From Spirochaetaceae bacterium (GTDB lineage Bacteria > Spirochaetota > Spirochaetia > Treponematales > Breznakiellaceae): 21,082 nucleotides of DNA. Positions 7,114 to 14,483 of this stretch are shown piece after piece. The DNA lies in the NCBI GenBank assembly GCA_031265015.1, contig JAISDG010000001.1, positions 1 through 21,082 of the forward strand, in the 5' to 3' direction. The notes beneath the pieces are model-generated. The model saw nothing but the letters and a program-made list of their open reading frames with translations, had not been told where the DNA came from and searched no databases. Numbering within the stretch: position 1 is the stretch's first letter; every line of letters starts with the position of its first letter. Both the position numbers and the translations under genes were made by a program.

Positions 7114-7365
7114 ATGGGCGCACGAATCAGGCTCAAAAAGTTCGGGACGAAAAAACGGCCCTATTATCGTATTGTGGTAATGGATAACCGATCTCCCAGG
7201 GATGGGAAGACCATTGAAGAACTGGGATACTATCATCCCATAGAAGCCGAAGATAAGCAGATTGTCTTTAACTCCGAAAAGGTAAAGACCTGGATTCAAA
7301 ACGGGGCAACGGTAACCGATACAGTGCGGAGTCTTCTGAACAAAAAAGATTTCTCCTTGAAATAA
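7114..7365 (+). CDS. rpsP: 30S ribosomal protein S16
   Basis: S16 is a small-subunit protein that binds 16S rRNA early in 30S assembly. The 83-aa product has the family opening IRLKKFGTKKRPYYRIVV, then DNRSPRDGKTIEELGYY, and is full length. AGGAGG at 7102-7107 precedes the ATG at a suitable distance. It is the first gene of the long plus-strand operon behind the promoter at 7026. In many bacteria ffh lies directly upstream; here that position is taken by unrelated genes and a mobile-element scar. Confidence 0.97.
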   Translation: MGARIRLKKFGTKKRPYYRIVVMDNRSPRDGKTIEELGYYHPIEAEDKQIVFNSEKVKTWIQNGATVTDTVRSLLNKKDFSLK

Positions 7366-7401
7366 GGCTGGTCATTGTTAACGTGGGGGAGAAAGCAACT
7401 T

Positions 7402-7635
7402 ATGGAAAAAGATTTAATCGAATATATCGCAAAATCCCTGGTGGATGATCCCGGCCAGGTAACGGTCAATGTGGTTGAAGGGGAAAAATCCACCATTCTG
7501 GAACTCCGGGTAGCGGCAGACGATATCGGTAAAGTTATTGGTAAGCACGGGCGTATTGCCAAGGCCATGCGTACCGTGCTTCAGGCGTCCACCGCCAAAA
7601 CCGGCAAACATACGGTGTTGGAGATATTGGATTAG
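7402..7635 (+). CDS. khpA: KH-domain RNA-binding protein (KhpA/YlqC)
   Basis: This is a small single-KH-domain RNA-binding protein, usually found between rpsP and rimM and implicated in other bacteria in RNA regulation and cell-envelope control. The 77-aa product has the KH signature IGKVIGKHGRIAKAMR with the GKHG loop that contacts RNA. The chosen ATG at 7402 has GGGGGAG (7385-7391) upstream. A longer reading from 7375 would add nine residues without family support. It lies 36 bases after rpsP. Confidence 0.9.
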   Translation: MEKDLIEYIAKSLVDDPGQVTVNVVEGEKSTILELRVAADDIGKVIGKHGRIAKAMRTVLQASTAKTGKHTVLEILD

Positions 7636-7644
7636 GCAAAAAGT

Positions 7645-7668
7645 TTCAAAACTCCAACGGGTTTTGAA
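7645..7668 (+). repeat. Hairpin in khpA-rimM gap
   Basis: TTCAAAAC (7645-7652) and GTTTTGAA (7661-7668) form a perfect eight-pair stem with an eight-base loop. No T run follows, so it is not a standard terminator. It sits in the 92-base gap before rimM, one of the few real gaps in the operon, and could be an RNA processing or attenuation element. Confidence 0.4.
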
Positions 7669-7727
7669 GTTCAAACCCTGACTCCAAAGCCTGTGAAAAA
7701 ACGCTCCGGGTTTTGGAACCGGCTTAC

Positions 7728-8234
7728 ATGATTGAACGTTTTGTAGTGGCCCGGGCGGGTGCCCCTTTTGGGCTTAAGGGCTGGCTGAAAATCACCAGCC
7801 TGTCGGGCGAAACCACCAACCTGCGATCCCTTAAACGGGTATTTCTTCGTGATGGAACGGAATACGCCATAGAGGGGGTGTCTCTTTCTCCGTTGTCGGT
7901 TAAATTAAGGGGCGTTGACAGTCCCGAAGCGGCCAAGCTGCTTAAGGGGGCGGAAATGCTTGTTCCCCGGGCGGAGGCCGTGCCCCTTGGCGAGGGGGAA
8001 TTTTATATAGAAGACCTCCGGGGACTGGAAGTTTTTACCCTGTCCGGGGCGCCGGGAACAGGTGGTCCGGTAGGACATATTGCCGATGTAATTGAAGGGG
8101 GAGGAGGATTTCTGGTGGAAATCCTTTTTCCTTCGGGCGAAAAAAAACTCGTTCCCTTTCGAAACGAGTTTTTCGGTCCCGTGGACTTCCTCTCCCGCCG
8201 AATCGAGTTGCTGGAAACCTGGATTCTGGAATGA
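7728..8234 (+). CDS. rimM: Ribosome maturation factor RimM
   Basis: RimM binds S19 and the 30S head and assists late 16S rRNA processing. The 168-aa product has the N-terminal RimM barrel beginning VVARAGAPFGLKGWLKI and the PRC-like C-terminal domain with GEGEFYIEDLRGLEV and KLVPFRNEFF. I prefer ATG at 7728; a TTG at 7713 in the same frame is possible, and neither has a strong Shine-Dalgarno sequence. The stop overlaps the trmD start as ATGA (8231-8234), so the two are translationally coupled. Confidence 0.92.
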   Translation: MIERFVVARAGAPFGLKGWLKITSLSGETTNLRSLKRVFLRDGTEYAIEGVSLSPLSVKLRGVDSPEAAKLLKGAEMLVPRAEAVPLGEGEFYIEDLRGLEVFTLSGAPGTGGPVGHIADVIEGGGGFLVEILFPSGEKKLVPFRNEFFGPVDFLSRRIELLETWILE

Positions 8235-9145
8235 AGTTTACCGTTTTAACCCTCTTTCCCGAAATAAGCGATGTTTATTTTGCCACTTCCATCATGGCCA
8301 GGGCTTTGAAAAGGGGGATCCTGGAATACCGGGCCGTTAATATCCGGGATTTTGCCCTGGATAAGCATAGAACCTGCGACGACGCACCCTATGGCGGCGG
8401 GCCGGGGATGTTGATGCTGGCGGAACCCCTGAGCCGGGCCCTGGAATCGGTGGGCGCAGTCAACCGCCGGGCCGGCAGGCCGGGGAACCCGCCTGCGGAA
8501 CACGGCGCTCCGGCGGAATGTAATGTCCGGCCGGAATGCGGCAGTCCGGCGGAACAGGGTGTTCCCGCCGGCAGCCCCGCTCCTTCGGGCCGCCGGCCCT
8601 GGGTGGTATACCTGTCCCCTTCGGGCCGGCTTTTTACCCAACAGCGGGCCCGGGAGCTGGCGGAGGAACGGGAACTGGTTCTTCTCTGCGGCCGCTACGA
8701 GGGCATAGACCAGCGGATTATCGACGCCTATGTGGACGAGGAATTGTCTCTGGGGGATTATGTACTTTCCTCCGGGGAAGTCGCGGCCCTGGGGGTAGTA
8801 GACGCGGTATACCGGCTGGTGGACCAGGTCATTACCCCCGAATCCCTGGAAGAAGAAAGCTTTTCCGGGGGCCTTTTGGAGCATCCCCAGTATACACGGC
8901 CCGAATTTTTTGATACAATGGAGGTTCCCGGGGTTCTTCTTTCGGGACATCACGAAAATATACGGCGCTGGCGTTTACAGAAACGGGTCGAAAAAACCCT
9001 TGCCTTCCGGCCCGATTTGATAGGACGGGGACTTAAGGAAGGGATTTTTGACGCGGAGACCGTTAAACTTATTAAGGAAGGAAACGATGAACGAGATACG
9101 GGCAATAGAAGCTTCCCAGATGAAGGCGGAACTGGATACCTTTAA
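8231..9145 (+). CDS. trmD: tRNA (guanine-N1)-methyltransferase with insert and tail
   Basis: TrmD transfers a methyl group from S-adenosylmethionine to G37 of tRNAs, which prevents frameshifting. Motifs seen: MKFTVLTLFPEI, DAPYGGGPGM (52-60), the knot segments LLCGRYEGIDQR and LSLGDYVLSSGE, HPQYTRP, and LLSGHHENIRRWR. At 304 aa it is longer than the usual 230-250 aa for two reasons. First, residues 77-121 are a Pro/Ala/Glu/Gly-rich insert with short repeats, placed in the loop before YLSPSGRLFTQ. Second, about 20 C-terminal residues lie inside the beginning of rplS (59-base overlap). The enzyme core is intact, so I expect it to be active. It starts in the ATGA overlap with rimM. Confidence 0.95.
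   Translation: MKFTVLTLFPEISDVYFATSIMARALKRGILEYRAVNIRDFALDKHRTCDDAPYGGGPGMLMLAEPLSRALESVGAVNRRAGRPGNPPAEHGAPAECNVRPECGSPAEQGVPAGSPAPSGRRPWVVYLSPSGRLFTQQRARELAEERELVLLCGRYEGIDQRIIDAYVDEELSLGDYVLSSGEVAALGVVDAVYRLVDQVITPESLEEESFSGGLLEHPQYTRPEFFDTMEVPGVLLSGHHENIRRWRLQKRVEKTLAFRPDLIGRGLKEGIFDAETVKLIKEGNDERDTGNRSFPDEGGTGYL
8491..8561 (+). repeat. Degenerate tandem repeat inside trmD
   Basis: Four units of 17-19 bases follow one another, built on TCCGGCGGAA plus a variable tail and starting near 8491, 8509, 8526 and 8545. They encode repeated PAE/PEC-type peptides in the TrmD insert. Unit borders are approximate because copies differ. Confidence 0.6.
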
Positions 9146-9485
9146 AGTAGGGGACACGGTTAAGGTCCATTTTAAGATTGTAGAAGGCAAAACCGAACGA
9201 ATCCAGATCTATGAAGGACTGGTTATTGCCATGAAGAATTCCCAGGTGGGCAAAACCTTTACCGTACGGAAAAATTCTTATGGTGTCGGCGTTGAACGGG
9301 TATTCCCCATTCATTCGCCCCGGATTGCCAGGGTAGAATTGGTACGTCCCGGCAAAGTCCGGCGGGCCAAGTTGTACTACATTCGGGACAAAATCGGAAA
9401 AGCCGCCAAAATTAAAGAGCTTATTGTTAAAAAAAGCAATAAAGCCAAGGCTCCCAAAGCCGCCCAGCCCGAAGCCCAGGCATAG
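9087..9485 (+). CDS. rplS: 50S ribosomal protein L19
   Basis: L19 lies at the 30S-50S interface. The 132-aa product has the family pattern DTVKVHFKIVEGKTERIQ, then YEGLVIA, SYGVGVERVFPIHSP and RRAKLYYIRD, with a basic Lys/Ala-rich tail (KSNKAKAPKAA) slightly longer than in many species. AAGGAAGG (9074-9081) precedes the ATG at 9087. The start lies 59 bases inside trmD in another frame, so initiation occurs while trmD is still being translated. Confidence 0.97.
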   Translation: MNEIRAIEASQMKAELDTFKVGDTVKVHFKIVEGKTERIQIYEGLVIAMKNSQVGKTFTVRKNSYGVGVERVFPIHSPRIARVELVRPGKVRRAKLYYIRDKIGKAAKIKELIVKKSNKAKAPKAAQPEAQA

Positions 9486-9511
9486 GGTCCGCGGTTCACC
9501 GGTCCGGCATT

Positions 9512-10642
9512 TTGAAAGTATCTACCGGTGAACCTTTCCTTCCGGGGAAACCGGGCTCTTCCGCCGCCATACCCGCCGCTAAAGGGCATGTCCGCCTTCA
9601 GCCGCCGGTTCCGGAAAAAATGCCGGTTCAGGATTCTCTTTCCGTAAAGGGGGATCCTCTTTCCAATCTTCTGCATTCCCTTAAACTGCCCCGGGATAAC
9701 CTGTCCCGGTCTATCGTTTCTTTTACCCGGTTTTTTTCCCTGCCCCTGAACGGGAAACTGCTTGGTTTCTTCAGGAAAGAAGTCCTGGGACAGCAGTTCC
9801 GGGAGGCCGCCGCCCTGGGAACCGCCGCGGCCGCCGGTAAGGGCCTGGAAATCCGGGGAAAAGCGCTCGGCGAATATGCCGCCGCCATTGAAGGTTCCCC
9901 GGATGCCCGTAACGGAGAACTCTTTGTTGCGGAACCCCCGGCGGAACCGGCGGAAAAAAGGCCGGAACCGCCGTTTCAAAAGATATCCGGCAATGGCGAA
10001 GAGGGCGGCGGTTCCGGAGGCGGTACGGACACTTCGTCCGGCGCCCCTTCCGGCGGCGGTAACAGCGGCCATGCTCCGGATAGGCAGGATAACCCCGAAA
10101 CCAAAGCCGGCGGGGCAGATCAGAATAAACCGGAAAATAAGCCGCCGGACCCGGAAGCTCTCCGCCGCCGGGTTACCGCGGTACTTGAGGAAAAACCGCT
10201 CCTTGACCTGATCAACCGTATTCCCGGCAAAAACGGACGCCGCTGGACGGTACTTCCGTTTTCGTTTACCAGGGAGGGTGTTGAATTTTCCGTTACCCTG
10301 CGGGTATTATTAAATATAAATCCGTTAGCGTCCACGATTACCGGACCCGCCGGTTTTGAACGGCTGGCTGCGGATATCAAGTTATCCCCGGGGCCCGCAA
10401 GCCGGGAACGGCAGTGGCGTATTGTGCTGGAAAGATCCGAAAAGGCTTATACCCGGGCGGAGGTAAGTCTTTTTATGGGCGAAAAGGCCCTTACCTTTTT
10501 ACCGGCGGAGCAAAAACGCCTGGAAACAGAGCTGGCGGACAGCTTCGGCTTGCCCCGCGGCAAGGTCGTCTTCGGGAAGGAAGCATCCCGGTTTGCCGAT
10601 TCCCGGGACGATCTCTTGCGTCCGGTCAACGAAGCAGTGTAA
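9512..10642 (+). CDS. FliK-like hook-length control protein (putative)
   Basis: The 376-aa product has three parts. An N-terminal helical part (about 45-110) contains LHSLKLPRDNLSRSIVSF, resembling the N-terminus of FliK-type proteins. A low-complexity Gly/Pro/Glu/Ser linker covers about 140-215. The C-terminal domain (about 215-350) has FTREGVEFSVTLRVLLNINP and RAEVSLFMGEKALTFLP, which recalls the FliK C-terminal domain that acts on FlhB. The next gene encodes an FlhB C-terminal-like protein, which supports a flagellar export-switch role. The frame opens at TTG 9512 with no clear ribosome-binding site, 26 bases after rplS, so the start is uncertain. Similarity is remote, and the name is an inference from layout and context. 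Confidence 0.55.
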   Translation: MKVSTGEPFLPGKPGSSAAIPAAKGHVRLQPPVPEKMPVQDSLSVKGDPLSNLLHSLKLPRDNLSRSIVSFTRFFSLPLNGKLLGFFRKEVLGQQFREAAALGTAAAAGKGLEIRGKALGEYAAAIEGSPDARNGELFVAEPPAEPAEKRPEPPFQKISGNGEEGGGSGGGTDTSSGAPSGGGNSGHAPDRQDNPETKAGGADQNKPENKPPDPEALRRRVTAVLEEKPLLDLINRIPGKNGRRWTVLPFSFTREGVEFSVTLRVLLNINPLASTITGPAGFERLAADIKLSPGPASRERQWRIVLERSEKAYTRAEVSLFMGEKALTFLPAEQKRLETELADSFGLPRGKVVFGKEASRFADSRDDLLRPVNEAV

Positions 10643-10643
10643 C

Positions 10644-10916
10644 ATGGGCAGGAAAAGAAAAAAAGCCGCCGCCATTGCCTATGCTCCGCCCCAGCCGGCC
10701 CCCGTTGTACTAGCCGTCGGCCGGGACAGGGAGGCGGAACGGATCCTGGAAGCAGCTCGGGAAGCAGGTGTCGCCATCGTTGAAGATCCTGGTTTGGCGG
10801 CCATGCTGGAAACAGCCAAACCGGGGGATTATATTCCTCCCTGGTGCTGGGAGGCCGCGGCGAAAATTCTTGCCTTTGTAGCGGCAAGAGAGGAGGCATT
10901 ACTAAACCGGACATGA
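10644..10916 (+). CDS. FlhB C-terminal-domain homologue (FhlB/FlhB2-like)
   Basis: A 90-aa stand-alone version of the cytoplasmic domain of FlhB, the switch protein of the flagellar type III export gate. The sequence APVVLAVGRDREAERILEAA, then VAIVEDPGLAAML, GDYIPPWCWEAAAKILAFV, follows the FlhB_C pattern (binding region, VPIVE-like strand, IP-helix). The autocleavage motif NPTH is absent; the corresponding position is IAYAPP. It therefore cannot self-cleave and presumably acts as an accessory or replacement subunit. It starts one base after the FliK-like gene ends, and its stop overlaps the HD-GYP start as ATGA (10913-10916). Confidence 0.8.
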   Translation: MGRKRKKAAAIAYAPPQPAPVVLAVGRDREAERILEAAREAGVAIVEDPGLAAMLETAKPGDYIPPWCWEAAAKILAFVAAREEALLNRT

Positions 10917-12127
10917 AAAAAATAGATATTAAAGCTCTTCGTCCGGGGATGATTTTCTCCGCTCCAGTCTACATAGAGGGCAATAACCTCCTGGTTCCCG
11001 CCGGCATTGCAATACGTAAAAAGGATATCGATCATCTTTTAAGCTGGGGGTATGCCTCGGTTACCACCGAGGGCGATTTGGTTAAAACAGAACCTGTGGC
11101 CGAAAAAACAGCCGCCGAAATATCCGGTCCCGCGGAAGCGGCCGCAACAGCGCCGGGATTTTCGGGAGAAACAAAAAAGAAAAGCGCCGGAAACCTGTTG
11201 TCCCTGACGGATGTCCAGGAAAACAAGGGGGCGTACCGCAGCTACATTGATTTGATAGAACGGCTGGATACTGTTTTTTCCAACATTGGTTCCGGAATTT
11301 CGGTAGAACCCAGGACGGTGGATAACCTGACCAGCAGGCTTCTCCAGGCGGTCTGGGACGACCGGGATCACATTATCGGTTTTATCCTTGGGGGAGAAGT
11401 AACCGGCCACGTACTGGCGAAAAGTTCGGTCAATACCGCCATCCTTTCCGCAATGATAGCCATGGAGCTTAAATTTACCCACCACAAGGTTATGCATGTG
11501 GTTACCGGCGCCCTGCTCCATGATGTGGGCATGCTCCGGCTGCCCAAAGAAATAACCGATAAATCCGGAGGTCTGTCTGATGCGGAAGTCCAGCGCATGC
11601 AGGCCCACCCGCTCTATACCTACAAAATTATTACCAAAGAACTGCTTTACCCCGAAGACGTAGGACTGGTAGCCCTGCAGCACCATGAACGCTGGGACGG
11701 CGAAGGGTATCCCCGCCGTATTTCCGGGACGGATATTGACATGGGCGCCCGGATTGTTTCGGTGGCCGATGCTTTTGAAGCCATGGTAAGTGAAAAGCCC
11801 TACCGGAACTCCATGATGGGCTACCAGGCCATGAAGAACCTTCTTTCAGACAATCTGAGGCGTTTTGACCCGGAAGTTGTCAAGGCCTTTATCAAAACCA
11901 TGGGGATTTATCCCATCGGCTCCATTATTCTGTTGAACAACGGATCCATAGCCAGGGTAGCGGAAGTACAGGGGGACGCCCCCTTACGGCCCAAGATCCG
12001 TATTTTGATTGACGAATTTGGCAAGCTCTACAAACAGGATGAGGGGGATTTAATCGATCTTTTGACGGAAAAAAGCCTGTTCATAGCCAGGGCGCTGGAT
12101 CCCAAGGAAGTAATGAAAAAAAAGTGA
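10913..12127 (+). CDS. HD-GYP domain c-di-GMP phosphodiesterase
   Basis: HD-GYP proteins hydrolyse cyclic di-GMP to GMP or pGpG in the cytoplasm. The 404-aa product has an N-terminal domain of the kind often paired with HD-GYP (LRPGMIFSAPVYIEGNNLLVPAG). An Ala/Lys-rich linker follows (about 60-90), then a complete catalytic domain. HD is at residues 203-204 in LLHDVGMLRLP, HHERWDGEGYP at 257-267 holds the GYP motif, and SVADAFEAMVSEKPYR follows. All metal-binding residues I can check are present. There is no receiver or transmembrane segment. AGGAGG (10891-10896) lies 16 bases before the ATG, which overlaps the previous stop. A diguanylate cyclase is encoded 1.2 kb downstream in the same operon. 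Confidence 0.9.
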   Translation: MKKIDIKALRPGMIFSAPVYIEGNNLLVPAGIAIRKKDIDHLLSWGYASVTTEGDLVKTEPVAEKTAAEISGPAEAAATAPGFSGETKKKSAGNLLSLTDVQENKGAYRSYIDLIERLDTVFSNIGSGISVEPRTVDNLTSRLLQAVWDDRDHIIGFILGGEVTGHVLAKSSVNTAILSAMIAMELKFTHHKVMHVVTGALLHDVGMLRLPKEITDKSGGLSDAEVQRMQAHPLYTYKIITKELLYPEDVGLVALQHHERWDGEGYPRRISGTDIDMGARIVSVADAFEAMVSEKPYRNSMMGYQAMKNLLSDNLRRFDPEVVKAFIKTMGIYPIGSIILLNNGSIARVAEVQGDAPLRPKIRILIDEFGKLYKQDEGDLIDLLTEKSLFIARALDPKEVMKKK

Positions 12128-12537
12128 TGCGGACCACAACATCTGCCGGGACGGCGGGGGAAATGCTGGCTGCGAAGGCCATGCAAAACAGGGGAATGCG
12201 CATTGTGGCCAGGAATTTCCGTTCCCTGTGGGGCGAAATTGACCTTATCGTCCTGGACGGCGAAGTGCTGGCCTTTGTGGAAGTAAAAAACTGGCCCGCC
12301 TACGGGCTGGAAAATTTGGCCTATGGTATTACCGAAAAAAAGAAACAGCGGATTATAGAAACAGCTAAGCATTTTCTTGCCACCCATCGAGAATATAACT
12401 ATAGATCGATCCGGTTTGATGTCGTTTTTTTACGTTCCGGACAATCACTCGTTTACCTGGATTCGGCTTTTACAGAGTCCGGGTCTCCATACAAGGAGAG
12501 TTATGGCTATGGCGGGAGAAGGTTTGCCCTTGGTTGA
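12127..12537 (+). CDS. yraN: YraN/UPF0102 family nuclease-fold protein
   Basis: YraN proteins have a restriction-endonuclease-like fold and may act on DNA or recombination intermediates; their cellular role is unsettled. The 136-aa product contains the family core GMRIVARNFRSLWGEIDLIV and LAFVEVKNW, giving the predicted metal-binding E-x-D and E-V-K residues, then AYGITEKKKQRIIETAKHFL. The stop of the HD-GYP gene and this ATG overlap as TGATG (12125-12129); a GTG at 12124 is an alternative start. Its 3' end overlaps the next small gene by 35 bases. Confidence 0.88.
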   Translation: MRTTTSAGTAGEMLAAKAMQNRGMRIVARNFRSLWGEIDLIVLDGEVLAFVEVKNWPAYGLENLAYGITEKKKQRIIETAKHFLATHREYNYRSIRFDVVFLRSGQSLVYLDSAFTESGSPYKESYGYGGRRFALG

Positions 12538-12700
12538 TCAGGATACACCCCCGGACAGTTCCAGAATTATCACGCTCAGGCGTAAAATAAACGATGAAAA
12601 CTACCTTTCTGAGGCGATTCAACGTATTGCCCAGGTATTGAGTAATGAAATAACGGGCGTTTCTATGGGAGGGGCCGGTGAACGAAAGAGACAACAATAA
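12503..12700 (+). CDS. Small conserved-looking hypothetical protein (65 aa)
   Basis: A short protein with a flexible start (MAMAGEGLPLVDQDTPPDSS) and a charged helical body (RRKINDENYLSEAIQRIAQVLSNEI). No family is recognised. It is supported as a gene by an ideal AAGGAG (12493-12498) five bases before the ATG and by its place in the chain. It overlaps yraN by 35 bases upstream and the next gene by 23 bases downstream. The downstream gene's GTG start uses a Shine-Dalgarno sequence inside this gene. Confidence 0.65.
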   Translation: MAMAGEGLPLVDQDTPPDSSRIITLRRKINDENYLSEAIQRIAQVLSNEITGVSMGGAGERKRQQ

Positions 12701-13331
12701 CCGCCGCCGCCGATCCGGAAGAAGGTACGGCCAGGGCAGCCAGGATTCCGGCTTGAGCGGGAACCGGGAAAATCAGGGCCGGGGAGAAGCCGGCAGGGGA
12801 ACTTCCACGCCCAGAGGTGAATGGACCGCGCCCAGGGGAGGGATGCCTAAAGGCGGCAGCCCTGTTCCCAGGGATCCGGCTCTGCCGAAAGATGCGGCGG
12901 CTTTGCCGAAGGATAAGTTCTGGAAACGGAAACGGGACCGCTTCCGGGCCGCAGCTCCCCGGTACGATAAAAGCGGGGTTGACCGGCCCCGCTGGACGGC
13001 GCCCAAACTCAATACGGACCCCATCCCCGTTTCAAATTGCGCCTTCTGCGGAAAGCCCATTACAGATCTTCACGCGGCCCTGACGGATGAAAAAACCGGG
13101 GAACCGGTTCATTTTGACTGCGTCATTGCCGGGCTTGCGGAACATGAAACCCTGGGAGCGGGAGACGCGATTAGTTACATAGGCGGGGGCCGTTTCGGGG
13201 TTGTACATTTTAACAATCCCGGAAGGGGTGAAACAGGAGGTTTTACCATTAAAAAGATCGTTGAATGGGAAGATAAGGAAAACCGGGCGGAATGGCGGGG
13301 AGTCATTGCCGATCACTATTCAGTAACATGA
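12678..13331 (+). CDS. Hypothetical protein with Arg/Gly-rich tail and CxxC zinc site
   Basis: The 217-aa product has two halves. Residues 1-115 are disordered and rich in Arg, Gly, Asn and Pro (RRRRSGRRYGQG and later RG repeats), a composition seen in RNA-binding tails. Residues 116-215 are globular and begin with NCAFCGKPI (C121, C124), with H131, H145 and C148 (EPVHFDCV) completing a likely zinc site. The rest (SYIGGGRFGVVHF, FTIKKIVEWED) looks like a small beta domain. Start is GTG at 12678 with GGGAGG at 12667-12672. Its stop overlaps the GGDEF start as ATGA. An RNA- or ribosome-related role would suit the operon, but the family is unknown to me. Confidence 0.75.
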   Translation: MNERDNNNRRRRSGRRYGQGSQDSGLSGNRENQGRGEAGRGTSTPRGEWTAPRGGMPKGGSPVPRDPALPKDAAALPKDKFWKRKRDRFRAAAPRYDKSGVDRPRWTAPKLNTDPIPVSNCAFCGKPITDLHAALTDEKTGEPVHFDCVIAGLAEHETLGAGDAISYIGGGRFGVVHFNNPGRGETGGFTIKKIVEWEDKENRAEWRGVIADHYSVT

Positions 13332-14482
13332 CGGAAGAAGCCGGAGCCCGGAATTTTTTATCCAATCCCCTGGTAGTGCAAAACTACCGGCTCCTTGAAG
13401 AAATAGGTGTTTTCAAATATATTGACACGCTTAACAAAGAAATAATGAGCTGCAAGAATCTTCTCTCCGGAGCGGTGGAGATTTTCAATAAAATCACCAT
13501 TGACGAGATTCTGGACGCGGCGGTCTGGAAAATGTCGGATCAGTTTCTGCCTTCGTTTATCATGTTTCTCTGGAAGCCCTACCAGAACAAAGACGATGTC
13601 ATTATAAAAAGTTACAGAAACTACAAATTGATAGATATGGGTTTTTCGATCCCCTCTATAGCTCCCTTTGAGCCTTTTTTCCGCAAGTACCCCAAACCGA
13701 TAGCTTTTGATATCTTTGCCTTCCAGGTAAAAGACAGCATGGACGCCGGAATTTTAAAAAACCTGGAACAGCTGAATCCGGAAATTATCATCCCCATCCT
13801 GGGTCCCTCCGGACTGTACGGCGTCGTTATGGTGGGGCATAAAATACTGGCGGAAGGTTATAGCCCCCAGGAACTGTTTTTCCTGGAACAGTTAATGTCG
13901 TTCCTTTCCCAGGCGGTTCAGAACCACCTGCACTATGAACGTTCGGTGCGGGATGTAAAAACGGGGCTTTACAATCACGGTTATTTTATGACCCGCCTGG
14001 TCGAAGAAATTGCGCGAACCAGGCGGGACACGGCGACTTCTTCCCTGATGGTCATGGATGTGGATAAATTCAAAAATTTTAACGATACCTACGGCCACCT
14101 GGCGGGAGACCGGGTACTGGAAAGCCTTGCTTTTACCATAAAACAGGCGGTCCGTACCGGTGATATTCCCTCCCGCTTTGGCGGCGAGGAATTTACTATC
14201 CTGCTTCCCAATACCCCCCGGCAGACCGCCTGGCTGGTGGCGGAACGGCTGCGTATGTCCGTGGCGGCGATGAAAGTTCCCTGGGAACCGCCTCTGCCCC
14301 AGGTAACGATCAGCCTGGGGCTCGTAAGTTTTGACAACCGGACCAACGCCGCCCCGGAGGAAATAATCAAGCGGGCCGATGAAGTCCTGTACCAGTCCAA
14401 GGAAAACGGCCGCAACCGTACCAGTGTCTGGGGAGCGGGGCTTCTGTTCAGGATACAGCGCGGCCAGCAGGAAACGGCGTAA
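13328..14482 (+). CDS. Diguanylate cyclase with GAF-like N-terminal domain
   Basis: GGDEF proteins make cyclic di-GMP from two GTP. In the 384-aa product the catalytic domain starts near residue 210 (DVKTGLYNHGYF), includes MVMDVDKFKNFNDTYGHLAGD, and has the active-site motif GGEEF at 285-289. RTGD at 276-279, exactly five residues before it, is an intact inhibitory I-site, so product feedback is expected. Residues 1-200 resemble a GAF-type sensor (IIPILGPSGLYGVVMVG near the end) with no membrane segment. It is the last gene of the operon and overlaps the preceding stop by ATGA. With the HD-GYP protein upstream it gives the operon both halves of c-di-GMP turnover. Confidence 0.92.
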   Translation: MTEEAGARNFLSNPLVVQNYRLLEEIGVFKYIDTLNKEIMSCKNLLSGAVEIFNKITIDEILDAAVWKMSDQFLPSFIMFLWKPYQNKDDVIIKSYRNYKLIDMGFSIPSIAPFEPFFRKYPKPIAFDIFAFQVKDSMDAGILKNLEQLNPEIIIPILGPSGLYGVVMVGHKILAEGYSPQELFFLEQLMSFLSQAVQNHLHYERSVRDVKTGLYNHGYFMTRLVEEIARTRRDTATSSLMVMDVDKFKNFNDTYGHLAGDRVLESLAFTIKQAVRTGDIPSRFGGEEFTILLPNTPRQTAWLVAERLRMSVAAMKVPWEPPLPQVTISLGLVSFDNRTNAAPEEIIKRADEVLYQSKENGRNRTSVWGAGLLFRIQRGQQETA

Positions 14483-14483
14483 C

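Noticed and set aside
8246..8953. 235-codon minus-strand frame
   Set aside because: Antisense to trmD, which has all family motifs; the frame is open because of high GC content.
11039..11686. 215-codon minus-strand frame
   Set aside because: Antisense to the HD-GYP gene; no ribosome-binding site and no recognisable domain.
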